Shown here piece by piece: positions 10,817-23,600 of a stretch of 64,000 bases of DNA; within the stretch, counting starts at the first letter, position 1, and every line of letters starts with the position of its first letter. Below the pieces are notes generated by a model. That model did not search any database. It had not been told where the DNA came from and saw nothing but the letters and a program-made list of their open reading frames with translations. Source of the stretch: Hirundichthys speculiger (lineage: Eukaryota > Chordata > Actinopteri > Beloniformes > Exocoetidae); assembly GCA_018398805.1 (NCBI GenBank), contig JAGFBZ010000863.1, positions 558,001 through 622,000 of the forward strand. Reading direction: 5' to 3'. Both the position numbers and the translations under genes were made by a program.

Positions 10817-11430
10817 ATGACCTGGAAAAGCAAACATAAGCAAAATATCATTGTTCACACAGAGATTGCACAGGCTTACTACTTAAAAAAAGGTTCAATC
10901 TGCTGCTTCACATCAGATGCTGTTAGTGGTCTGAAAGATTTTAACTTGTGTTACTCCTACCTAATAAATACAGTGAAGATATAGGTGTATATTGTACTTC
11001 ATTTATACGTGGAACGTGAATGCAAAATACTGCTTAACTCAATTTTTTTTTAAATGTCCTGAAAAACAGTCAATATCTCATGTGCAATTGATAGTTACCT
11101 CCAAGTGCACAGCATTACTTGTGACTGCGATCAAATTGGAAAGACAATCATAACAATCCATATCTCATTTACTTCCTAGTGGCACAAATTTTTTTGCAAA
11201 CCAATTTTTGCTGTAAACCAATATTGGTCAAAACCTGACTTGGAGGCAAGAATTAAAGTTGTTGCTTGGTGGAAAGAATCCTATTCGGATCCATCCAGAA
11301 ACCATTGGGTATTTGCCAACTGACAATCAGTATTATAGCTCCTGTAAAATAAACCCTTCTGGAAGCACAAGTGGAACATTTCCCTTCATCATTAGCCTCA
11401 ATATGCAGTGTTATTTTTACATAAACATGT

Positions 11431-11634
11431 CTACACATTTTTCAGCAGCCAACTTGGAGGTAAGACGCCAGAGAGAGAGAAATAGTTCCACCACCAGGGT
11501 TTCTCCTGTCGCTCTATCCCTCCCTCACCAACAGCTGGGTCACTGTCCTGCTCAAACTGGTTGTAGGGATCAAATCGATCCCAGCTATCTACCATGGGGA
11601 AGAGGTGGTCGTCAATACCGGGCTCCACGGGAAC
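11431..11634 (-). CDS. cpz: CPZ exon 12 (C-terminal tail and stop)
   Basis: 68 codons including the stop TAG at 11433-11431; residues 577-643. The tail begins '[20 protein letters not shown]', is rich in Asp/Glu, then ends in the CPZ signature 'KPWWWNYF' and 'PSWLLKNV'. The acceptor is 'cttttatccag'. Confidence 0.95.
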   Translation of the reverse strand, partial: VPVEPGIDDHLFPMVDSWDRFDPYNQFEQDSDPAVGEGGIERQEKPWWWNYFSLSGVLPPSWLLKNV

Positions 11635-14600
11635 CTGGATAAAAGACAGCAGTAAAAATGGACACCAGAGGAAATTAAGTAATGTATTTCTAAAAACTCA
11701 CATTTCCATTTAGACATTAGCAAACTTCCTTAATGGATGTAAATGTTGGGGTCATATTGTTTTCAATACCACAGCCCTACCAAAAGCCAAAATGTGTCTG
11801 TGTTTTTAAGATCAGGAGGGCTCCTGGACCTGATGGTGTGTCCTCTGTCTCCCTGAGAGTCTGCGCTGACCAGCTGACACCCATTGTCCCCTCCATCACA
11901 GGTCTAAATGACTACAGGCCCGCTGCTCTGATGTCGGTGGTCATGAAGTCCTTTGAGAGGCTCGTGTTAAGCCACCTGAGGGACATCAAAGACCCCCCGC
12001 TAGACCTGCTGCAGTTTGCCTACTGGGCAAACAAGTCGGCAGAGGATGCAGTCAATGCCAGGTCAATGACTGATTAGTAAAAAAAATTGCAATGTCTGTT
12101 ACGACTGATAGTAATATGTTATACTAGTATGTATATGTACCTAAATATTCAGTGATTTACAGAAAAGCTAAATCTTCAAGCAGTCCAATTGTCTTCTTTC
12201 TTCAGTTTCTGTAAATTTTTTCCTCATGTTTTGATTTGGAAGAGGGAGTGCAATGTTACCACTGCACTTCCGTTGATGAAAATAAAAGCTATTGAAAGAA
12301 TTTTGATCTTAACTCACTTTTTTAAACATACTGGTATTATTCTGAACACAACTTTACATCAGAAATGACACAATAATGTGCCCTGCAGTGGCAAAGTAAA
12401 AAACTGCTTCAAAGTTGAGCCATCTCTGAGCAGACTTTAGTCCCAGCCCAGCACCGTGCCTGTTTCAAACGGACAGAAAAGGTGTATGTTTGAACTAATG
12501 AGAGAATCTGCAGTTGTTTGGGACAAACTTTATATGTCATTCCTGTCGTGTGAATATTATTTTGTTTTTATCTAAAGTCTTCGCTAAATTCCTTAGATTT
12601 TCTTAATGGGCATATTAATGGACAACCTCTTCAGTGCTGACCCAGGCTCATTTAGGGAACCCAAAGAACATTATCTAAGCACCAGTTTATTTCTCATTAG
12701 AATTTCTAATAAGAAATATATGACCTATTATTCTGCCCCAGAGCAAATCTGCAATTCAAGAAACTCACTGAAAGTCAAATCTTGCCATAATGTTTGGACA
12801 CATGATGTGGGTATCCGAAACTGTATAATGCAAAGAACTTTTATGAAGACAAAATTCCAAACCTTCTCAAGGACAAAGTCGACCCGTCCAGCCTTGTTCA
12901 TGTTGTGAGGGAGATAAACTCTTTTGCTGACCCTGGAGTAACCCTTGGCTGTGGCTGTCAGTATGTGAGTGCCGGCGTTCAGCAGCCTCCAATAATCTCC
13001 ATCATCAGCTGAAAGCAAGGGAAGTGGAAGGGGTGGAAGCAGGACAAAGAGGGGGAATAATAAATGATGAGTATTTCAAAAGGGGGGTTCGAAATGTCTA
13101 ACGTCCAAGATAAATTCAGTAAATTGTACCTTGAACCTCAACCAAAACATCTTAAACAGATTATTCTGTTACAAGTAGATTACAAAATCTTGGAGTGCCA
13201 CTACTGCACATAACCAAATACAAGACATGCATTAGAGTATTTACCAGTGGTTACATCCTTCCTTATCCCCCTGACAGAGACAGTCGCCCCTTTTATCCCA
13301 TTTCCATCAGTATCCTTAACCACTCCTTTAATTCCTCGGTGGACCTGTTCAGAGAGACAACGCAGTGATAATTATTATTACTATTCTTCACTACCAAGTA
13401 GCTTTAGCTTGGACAAAATATACGTAGCACCTAAATGTGCTGCATGCATTTTCGGTAGGACTGCTATTCATCTAATTATGATCAAAACATATTTCTTTCT
13501 AATATTTTAAGTATAAATTAGTTAAATTATATATTAATGTAAACTGTTTTTTTATTCAAATCCAGACAGGTCATTTCTCCCACAGATACTCCAGAGGAGA
13601 CTTACAAACTCAATGAAACTGAGCAGAGCTTCCTTATTCCTCTTCCATTCTGGGTAAAGCTCAACCTCTGAGGGATATTTGTCACAGCCAAGTTCCACTG
13701 TGATCTCCAGACAGTTGGTATGTAAGTAATTGAAATCGGACATACCTGTAGATGAAAGGACATCTCTATGTAATGTGAGAAACACACAAAAAAAGTGCAT
13801 AAAAGGTTCTGCTTCTGCTTAAAAGTAACTCACCACCAGCAAAACTATACCACAGTGCCCCGTTGATGATGCCCCCTGTCCGATAAAAGGAGGCCCCACA
13901 CCTCTCTGTGTCATTATTTGACATAGTGGCATGGGCATCAGCATACGTACGGGCCAGCTGCTTGAAGATCTGAGTGTTGCAAGATTATTAGCAAAGGTGG
14001 ATTTAGAAAGAATATGACAATCCAGCTGCATTATTTCTGTTAAATTCTGATTCCAGGGGCATCTAATCAGTTTGTCCTAAAATCAATACCTGTTCATCTG
14101 GAGTGGGTGAAAACATTTTCTCCTCGTGTGGATGTCTAGAGAAGTCAAAAGGGTAGGAAACTACCAGCTCCCCCCCATGGAGGCTGGCTGACTGAACAAA
14201 AGGCAATGATCTCATCCACTTCATTACTGCATAGGTCTCTGGGGCCACCTACGGCCCAAAAATGGGGTTACACTGCTTGGATTCACAAGAAACATCTTAA
14301 ACAGATTATTCTCTGTATATGTTAATAATGACCCAAGTCTTCCTACCTTCCCAAACCAGTAGGAGTCAGGGATTGGGATGTGGTCGATACGGTAATGCCT
14401 GCTGCGGCGATTCCGGTAGAAGATGGAAGTGAGGTCTGGAAAGTTGCGGTTTAGATCAATATTCTGAGCGTTGGTCCGGCCATTTGTCCAGCCATTTAAC
14501 AAGTGACCCTGAAACATTTAAGGTGAAACAACTAGAAGCATTTAATATATATATATATATCTTGATACCATCAGTGTGATACAGATCACACCGATAGCTA

Positions 14601-17600
14601 TAGTGGTAATGATGACGTGTAAACATTAGTAAAAGCAGCAATTCTGTTAAGAAAACATTGAACAAGTTATATGATTAAAGAATTCAAGTAGAATTATGTT
14701 AGAATTAACAAAAATAGTCTATTGTTAACACATAGACAAGACCATATATCCGTCATGAGAAAAAGAAAGTGGAGTGTGATGCCATTAATTATCAATTAAA
14801 AACCTTAAATGTGCTTTTTTTCATTCAAACAATGCCAAAGAGATTTTGGATGCACAGTTGTACATATCAAAATTGCATGCATTTATTGCCAAATACCCGA
14901 ATAAATACAGTTTCCTCACCTATATTCTACAGATTAAACAGAAAGCAAAAATTCCACCATTAAACTCTCGGTATAACTGCTGAATTACTGTGATACAACC
15001 AGCATAAGTAAAACATTTCAGGCAGTTTGGCCAACACAATCAACTTGGCATTTGGTCAACATGTATAACGTATAATATACAATACGTTTTGATTAACTTC
15101 TGCAAACATGCGCCTTATGAACAGTTCAGACCACAACTGTGTGTAATCCTTTGTTAACGTGAAGGCATTCCAACTCTTTGTACTTAAATCTCTCCCGACT
15201 TAAGAAACAGTTATTTACAATGCAAAGTGCGTCTGTTCACAGCATAATATTCTCACAGAGGTTGTTAGAGATGCTTTTTAATGTGCAGCAAGGACAAATG
15301 GAGGTAAGAGGTTTTTACAAATACTAAAGAAGCTGATAAGGTGAGTTCCTATAAGAATGGCACATGCATGTTTTCCCACTGCCAGCTACAGTGTACAACC
15401 TTTTTTTTTTTTTTTTTTTTTTTTACAATTTTCAGGACTCTGGCAGATGAAAATAAGATACATTTACTATGATTATATTATTTGCATCTTCTTTCTGCTT
15501 TTGTTGTCATCACTGGTTGATCACTGGGTCTGGGAGTGGGAAGATCTGTCCTGGACAAGTGGGGCTATATGGACAGGAAGACAGACAGACTGACAGGTAG
15601 GAGGTGGATTTATACTCATTTCTTAGAGCTTCCAGGTCAGTGCTGCCTCAGGTTGCTCTAGTGTTTCGCTTTACAACACACATTGCAAAAACCCTTTTTC
15701 ATTAGTAATTCTTTTACTTTTTTTTTCTCCTCCTGTGGGAGTTTTTTTTACCTGCCATTATCCTTGTTTAGGTCTCAATATTATAATCTTAGTTAATGAT
15801 ATTTGCTCGGGGGTTATGCTCTGGGTCTCTGTTAAAGCCTAGAGACAGTTGACATTATAACAGACGCTATACAAATAAAATTGAATTGAATTGAATTGAA
15901 TTTTAGCAGAGTAGCCCACCTTCTACCTCAACAGCTAAAGCTGAGAAGATTAAAAGACAGCAGACTCGGAGCGGATAATGGAATTTTGTCTTTTTTTTCT
16001 GTTAACAATATTTACTTCCTCGCTGAAGAACTCCTGGTCATTGCTATCCTCTACCTCTGATGAGGCCAGCTCATAACCATCAGGGTTCATGGAGGCCAGA
16101 ATGTGGATGCGAGTGGTGTTGACGATGGTCTGTATTCTTTGGTTTCCCAGAATATACTCCGAACACAGGTACTGGACCAAGTAGATGAGCAGCTGACGGC
16201 CCAGCACCTCATTCCCGTGCATGTTGCCAACCAACTTGATCTCTGGTTCCACTACAGTTGATGGTCAGAAGAACATTTGATTAAGATTTCAGTATTTTCT
16301 TCATCACTGTGGGGCAGTGAAACTCTCTCTCTCTGCAGATAAACAGTTGATATCAGAGTTTACATACATTGTATAAAAAGACACATCACCTTTTTTCTCT
16401 CAGTCTGACATTAAATCAGACTAAACTTTTCCTGTTTTAGAGCAGTTAGGTTTACCAAAGTAATTTCTATTTGCTAAATGCCAGAATAATGAGAGAGAGA
16501 GAGAATTTCTTTTATTACTCTCTTCAAAGCCATAGGTTTTCATACACAAAGATTACTATGCCTTTACAATCTGGGAAAGCCCAGGCGGTGGCAGGTTCAT
16601 TGACAACATTTTGAGTTAATTGGAGGCACATCTGTGGATGTATTTTTTGGCACACGTTAAACACTCCTTGTGTGACATCAGGGGAAAATCTAAAGAAATC
16701 AGCCAAGATATCAAGAAGAGAATTGTGAACCTCCACAAGTCTGGTTCATCCTTAGGTACAATTTTCAGTGCCTTAAAGTGCCACATTCATCTGTTCAAAC
16801 CATTATATGCAAGTGCAAACACCATGGGAATGTCCAGCCATCATACCGTTTAGGAACGAGGCAGGTTCCATGTCCTAGAGATTAAAATGCTTTGGTGTGA
16901 AATGTGCAAATCAACTCCAGAACAAAAGCAAAACACTGGTGAAGATGCTGACCTAGGCTGGTAAGAGAGTCATTATCCACAGTGAAACGAGTCATGTACT
17001 GACATGGACTGAAAAGCCACTCAGTGAGAAAAGAAGTAATTACTCCAAAAGCAACATACAGGCATGAAAATCCTTCACCTTTTGGTGAAATTCGCTGTTT
17101 TGAAGTCAAAAGGGGCGACCTACGTGAATCGTGTAGATCCGAGGAGTTTTCTTTTTTTTTTGGGGGGGGGGGGGGGGTTTTTTTTTTTTTTTTGGGGGGG
17201 GGGGGGGGAGTCTGGATTATTTTTTTTTTTTTTAATCATATAATTAACTTTGTGGTAAAACAAAGTTACTGCCGTTCGCTACAGCTAAACGTTGAACACT
17301 GTCAGAGCTAGCCAAAGCTCAAAGCAGCACAAATAAAATAAATAAATAGGCTAAAAATTAGTAGAAAATGTATATATAGCTCTCAAAAATATTACAAAAA
17401 TTAACAAATTGTTAAGAAAATAAGCTATACACACAGGACTATTAACAATATATACACATATATGAACATTTTGCTTTTTTTTTTTTTTAAGCTCTAGTGG
17501 CCTTTATTGATAGTAGAGAGACAGGAAGGGGGGCAGAGAGAAAGAGGAAGACACGCGGCAAAGGGTTGCTGAGCTGGGAATCGAACTCACGATCAGCCGC

Positions 17601-20600
17601 ACGAGGACTGTGGTCTCTGTATATGGGCCGCCTGCCCTAACTAACCACTGCGCCACCGGGGCGGTCCAAACATTTTGCTTTTTGACATGAGATGGAGCGG
17701 TGGATATTTTACAATGGGATCTATTATAATAAATAAATGTGGCTTAAATAAAGAAAGTCTAAAAAGAAAAATATTGCATGAGGTAGGAGGTGAAGGGTTG
17801 TACGGCAGACAAAAAAGGTGTTCCGTTAAGTCATGCTGTTAAAGAGTCTGACGGCTGATGGGATGAAGGACCTGTGGTAACGCTCCTTCTTGCACTGTGG
17901 GTTCAGCAGTCTGCTGCTGAATGAGCTGTTCAGTGATTTAACAGTCTCATACAGGGGATGAGAGGTGTTGTCCAGTTCACGGTAACATGAAAGAAGAAAC
18001 ACAGCCTTCTTTCTAATATCTCTGTAATTGGTGAATCCATGTCAGGGATGTGTGAGGATAATATTCACGTGAGGGCTGAGAAGGCTGAAGGTGAAGTTGT
18101 AAACTCTAGTCACTTGATACCCTAACCCTTTTCTTCCTTTTTGCACAGTGTACCTGAAGTATTGAATATCCAGTGAGCGGCAGTTCTGTGGGAGCAAATG
18201 CCTTGTTGATGCCAGGTCAGAGGTGGAATGGCCAGACTGGTTCAAGCTGATAGAAAGGCAATTGTAACTTGTTATACAAAAGTGGCCTTAGGTCACTGTG
18301 ACCTGGCACACTTTGGCAGTGTTATACCTGAACGCGTTCATCGAACGAAAGTTCACGAACTAGTTCATATTTTCTGTGAACCTGAACTGAACGTGAAATA
18401 TTGAAATGGGGGGAAAAAAACATTTGCACCTTAAGTACCCGATTTTTGTCTTATAATGAACGACGATTTGGCATCAAGTTTCTCCTCATATTTTTAATAT
18501 ACTGTAGAGCAGTGTTTCCAAAAGTGTGGGCCGTCGTGGTACTGCAGGTGGGCCGTGAGAGGTCACTTAAATTAAACAAATTTGTTTTAAATCCTCGATC
18601 TTTTTTAAATATGTTTTTAGATACTGTAAAATATTCATGACATGATTAAAAAAACATTAAGAAGTAATAAAACAAACCAGTTAAGTGTTATTCTACTGTC
18701 ATCTTAACTTAATGTGACAAGTGTCACCTTATTTGTTGACCCCTACATTGATATCGGATCATGGTTCCTTGTCCTGTATGTTGATCACAGTTGTGATTAA
18801 AGGTTTCGGTGGGCTGCGGAGAGTTTTCACATTTAAAATTGGGCCTTGGTATTCTGAAGTTTGGGAATGGCTGCTGTAGAGAGAAGCTGAAAGGGAAATG
18901 ACAGTTTTACATCATCTGTCCCTTCAGTGCTAATGTGAGCCCTGGTTGGTTAAGGATTCAGAATTGGACCAATAGTTTTCGACAGATAAAATGGATAAAA
19001 TAATTGCAGTTTGTGGTGTAGTATATGGGCAGTGGCAATCATTTTTGACAAATAATTGCTTGCAGCAACATTAAAAAAGAATTAAAAAAAAAAAAAGACT
19101 AAAAATGAACAATTTAGTTCATTTTTTGAAACGGTGAACTGAACTAGTTCATTTTAATTTCTGTGAACTATGAACTTAACTAGTTAGTATAGAAAGTGAA
19201 CTTGGCCAACACTGCACTTTGGGCCCATTAGTACCAATTGAGCATCGTGTCAACGCCACAGCCTACCTGAGTATTGTTGCTGACCATGTCTATCCCTTTA
19301 TGACCACAGTGTACCCATCTTCTGATGGATACTTTCAGCAGGATAACGCACCATGTCATAAAGCACAAATCATCTCAGACTGGTTTCTTGATAGTGTGTT
19401 ATAATTACTGTTATAAAGCATTATGATCATTTATGAGCGTTTATAATGTTAATTATACACATTTATAAGCATATCATAAATATATGTATAATGCATTATC
19501 TATGTGGGCATTGACTGTGAGTTTCTAACAGTTATAACATACTATAATACCTGACCTTATTAGTGATTATAACATGCTTTATAGTGTGTTATGATTACTG
19601 TTATAAAGCATTATGATCATTTGAGTGTTTATTACTATAGTTATACAGTACTATAAGTAATTATAACTCATTATAATTATAGTTATAATGCGTTCTAGAG
19701 ATAGGTGTCAAATAAAGTGTTACCGACAATTTTAATTATCTCAAGCTACACATTTCATTTGAAACGTATTTATAATGCATTATATGTTTCCAATTTTTTA
19801 TTTATTATTATTATTTATTACCACCAGAGAGCGCTCGCATACCACCAGTGGTACGCGTACCACAGTTTGCGCACCACTGCTGTTTTAGAGCGTAAAACAG
19901 AAAGCTGCTGATCAGCTGTCAGTTCTGGTAGAATTTCATGGTCCTGAACTCTAAGCGTTAGTGCAGCAGTTTTCTACAGCTCAATCGGGGAAAATATTAG
20001 ATATTGTTAATTGGTCCTGAAGATCAGAGAGAGAAGCTTAAAATAAACTTACAAACCTTAGCACTGAGTCCAAGAAATCAAGTAAAAAAATTGGCATCAT
20101 CCTGGACTCCCACATCAAAACTGTGGCCAAAAATGCATTTGATCAACTTAAAAATATCTTCAGAGACAGACCGTTTTTCTCTCGGGCAAACAGGTTGAAT
20201 TACTGTAATACTCTTCTTTCTGGTTTTCCCAGGAAAAATATTGCTCAATTACAGTTAGTTCAAATCTCAGCAGCTAGTATGCTGAGAAAATTCAGAAAAA
20301 GAGCACATATTACACCGATTTTAAAGTCTCTGCACTGGGTACCTATTTCCTTCAGGATATATTTTAAGATCCCTTAATTAGTTCATAAAACTCTTAATGG
20401 TTTCTTTCCTACTTATCTGTCAGGGTTGCTTGCATTTTATGAACCTCCTCAGACTCTCAGGTCTTCTGGTGGCAGATTTTTAATTACTTTTAGTGAGAAC
20501 AAAACCATACGGTGAAGTCTCCGTTTACTATCACGGCCCACGTTTGTGGAAAGATCTACCAGAAGACCAGAGAGCAGCTGAAGGTCTGGCTGTTTTTAAA

Positions 20601-23600
20601 AGGCAACTCAAGATCCATCTCTTTGATTTAAAATTAGCTTTAAATTACCTTTTACTATTTTAATTTATGTTATATTTTTGAGTTTTATTAGTATTTAATT
20701 CATATATACATAGTTATATCATTTTACCTCTGACTACATTTTCTGCTTTTATTTATTTTTTTATATTTCAATTATTAATTAGTTTATTTTTTACCAATAC
20801 CGTAATCTTAAAATGTACCCATTTAGTGATTTAAATGCCTACTTATGTGTTTCATGCATTTTAATTGTCATTCTTCAGTATTTCCACCACCTAAAGATGG
20901 TGTTACCTCCATTTCTGCTCCGATATTGAAATTATTGTCAGGGGTGTCCGTGTATGCTGCTGAATGTCTGTATGACGTGCATCTATGTGAGTGATTGATT
21001 CTATTTTGATGTGTTTTGGTGGTCACAGTTGGGAGGGTTTTTTTTTAAATAATTTCTGTTGCCTTTGATTTAATTCTCTACAAAACTTTGCATTGCACAA
21101 GTTGTATGAAAAGTTCTATACAAATAAAGTTTGATTGATTGATTGAAATATGACATCATACACTACACCAACTGCACTTAGACAAGGGAAAACAATATTG
21201 AGGGGGATGCCATACCAGTTATGAAAACAATGTATGGTCATAACTGAGGTAAAAAAATGTCTGCAGGGTTAGACTGACCATGTACTGCATGGATGTCATC
21301 TCTCTAGCATGTTTCTGAGCAGAGAAAATAGATTTCCTGCAACAGTCAGACATATCCAGGACAATACAGCTGGCATCATTATTACAAAGTATGGCAGAGA
21401 AAAATGACCCTGCCATCTATAACCAGAAGGCTTCAGGCCACATCAGTACAATTCATCTTTTTTTCATTCAACGTCCCTTACTCACAGAGCTCGTGTTGTC
21501 CTGGGTTGTCAGTGAACTCAATCACCAGTAGATCTCTGCCCTCAGTGCTGCGTCCGATACTGTAGACATGAGAGATGTGGGAGCATTTGGCTGCTGTTCT
21601 CTTTAGTAAGCTGTACATCTGTGTGTTGGAGGTGTAGGTAAACTGGATGATGGTACTGGGTTCCTCAGGAGAGAGACTGGACAATGCAAGCTCCTGTCTG
21701 GCTGAAGAGTGAACATGGAAAAATTAGGGGAAGAAAGAGGGGTCCTGTTTGGTTTTGCAGATCACCTCCTTCGCATTGGTCCAAACAGTCAAGTTCAACA
21801 TTTGAGACATTTACCTTTCAGCCCTGCCAGCGGGTCGAAGCAGCCTTCTTGTTCACTGGCAAAGAATCTGTCACAATCCAGGAAGTAGGGCCAAGCCATC
21901 TGAATGGCCTCAAAAGCATGAATGCAGTCCTTCCTCAGTATCTCACATGTGCTGCGGCATGGTTTGATCATCTTGTTATCCTGGCATGGCGACGCCAGCA
22001 CCGAGCAACCTACGAGACGGATCTCAGGGGAGCACTCACCATTGAGAAGACCATGGATGACACTTAGAAGGAGATATTCTGCCCCCGACTCTGCTTCCAC
22101 ACGACTCTGGTGGCCAAGGATGTTGGGGAATATGGTTCTGTATACATTGTGTATACGATATTTTAATGACAGAATTTAAATGTAATCCTTGTTAAGAATT
22201 CACTGATCTTTTGGCTTTAGAACAATGAGAACCAATGCTTTAAAATTAAGTCTCACCTTGAGTAATCCATATCAGTACAATAGCCCAGGTTCAGCTCTGT
22301 GCAGGCAGCTGCTGGGAGAGAGACGGGATAAAGAAAACTAATAAGGCTGAATTGAAGTTTTCTTGCAAATGGGTTCATTTTCATCAGTCGATCATATAAT
22401 GCACATTTTGTGGACATATGAATGATGACATGTAATTTACCTTTGGGGGAGTATATTGAGGATCAAAATAGATGAGTTTACTGTGGTCAAACCAGCCATC
22501 TCTTGTTTTTGTGATAGTCCAACTGTTTTCTGCACATTTAACTGATATCCATAACTAGGGATGCACGATAACTATCGGGCCGATAACAGGAAATTATGAC
22601 GTCATCCTGATAGGTCCGATATCACAACGAATAGCCCCGATAACATATATATTTTTGTCAACACGGCAGTGCCTCGCTCCCTCTGGGCTTTGAATGACCA
22701 GCAAGTGAATGTTATATTCAAGTGACGTCGGCATAATCAAAAAAAATAATTCTCAGTAAGGAAAATCAAGAATACCCCCTCATGCCAGAAAACAACTTGT
22801 TAACTCGGTCATCATTTTGGTAGTTGCTGACTTTAATTGATATTCGCAGTATTTTCCCAACATGTTACACATACAAAATAGAAAAAATAGATAAGGCCGA
22901 AAGAACGACGAGCAAACGAGGGAACGGAGGAATTTACTTTACACCTTGAATGCAGCATTGTGGAACAGTGCGCTGATAAAAACAAACAAACATGGCGGCG
23001 ATGGTGTAGAACTTTGTTAAAGTTTCTGAAGAAGATAGTTAGCTGGTTATTTGTGAGAAATGCTCCAAGCGAAGGAGGGAAAAATAGCACAAGATTTAAT
23101 ACGTTAAACCCGAACAACCACCTGAAACATAACCATCGCTTCCATGGAGTTTTGAAAACACGCTAACAGGAGCTAACATGAGCTAACATGAGCTAATGTG
23201 AGCAAGCCAGCAGCAAGTCAACCCTTCGCTCCCAGCCCCCCCTCCATCATCTCTCTCATCTAAAGCTTCCATGAGATAAACCCCCCCCAAAAAAAAACTA
23301 CTAAACCTAATTTACTTTATTTAAAGGCATTCATTTAAATGGAATCACAAGCCAAAATCCTTTAAACGTAATTTCTTTGTTACTATGGAGTGCACTTTTT
23401 TAGTTTATTTACACAGACAAGTCTAACTTGTGTCAGTACATTATGCACTGTGCATTATTTTTTATTGTCATTCAGGAATGCATTTTTTCAGTTAATAATT
23501 CTGATGCATGTATTTCCATCAGTTCAAGGAGTCTTTATTTTTTATATCAGTCAGTAATGCAGCTTATTTAAGTTGATGTGAGATATCAAATAGGTTTGTT

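Larger units (their letters stand above)
8718..11430. other. Intergenic region between the convergent ependymin-like and CPZ genes
   Basis: It holds the two 3' UTRs, a dispersed repeat at 9500-9740, and A-rich tracts near 10715-10765. No further coding exon was recognised. Reading frames at 9046-9237 and 9686-9886 have no family resemblance. Confidence 0.6.

Noticed and set aside
13547..13800. CPZ exon 9 extended frames on both sides
   Set aside because: Sequence beyond 13745 and before 13606 lies past canonical splice sites and leaves the family alignment.
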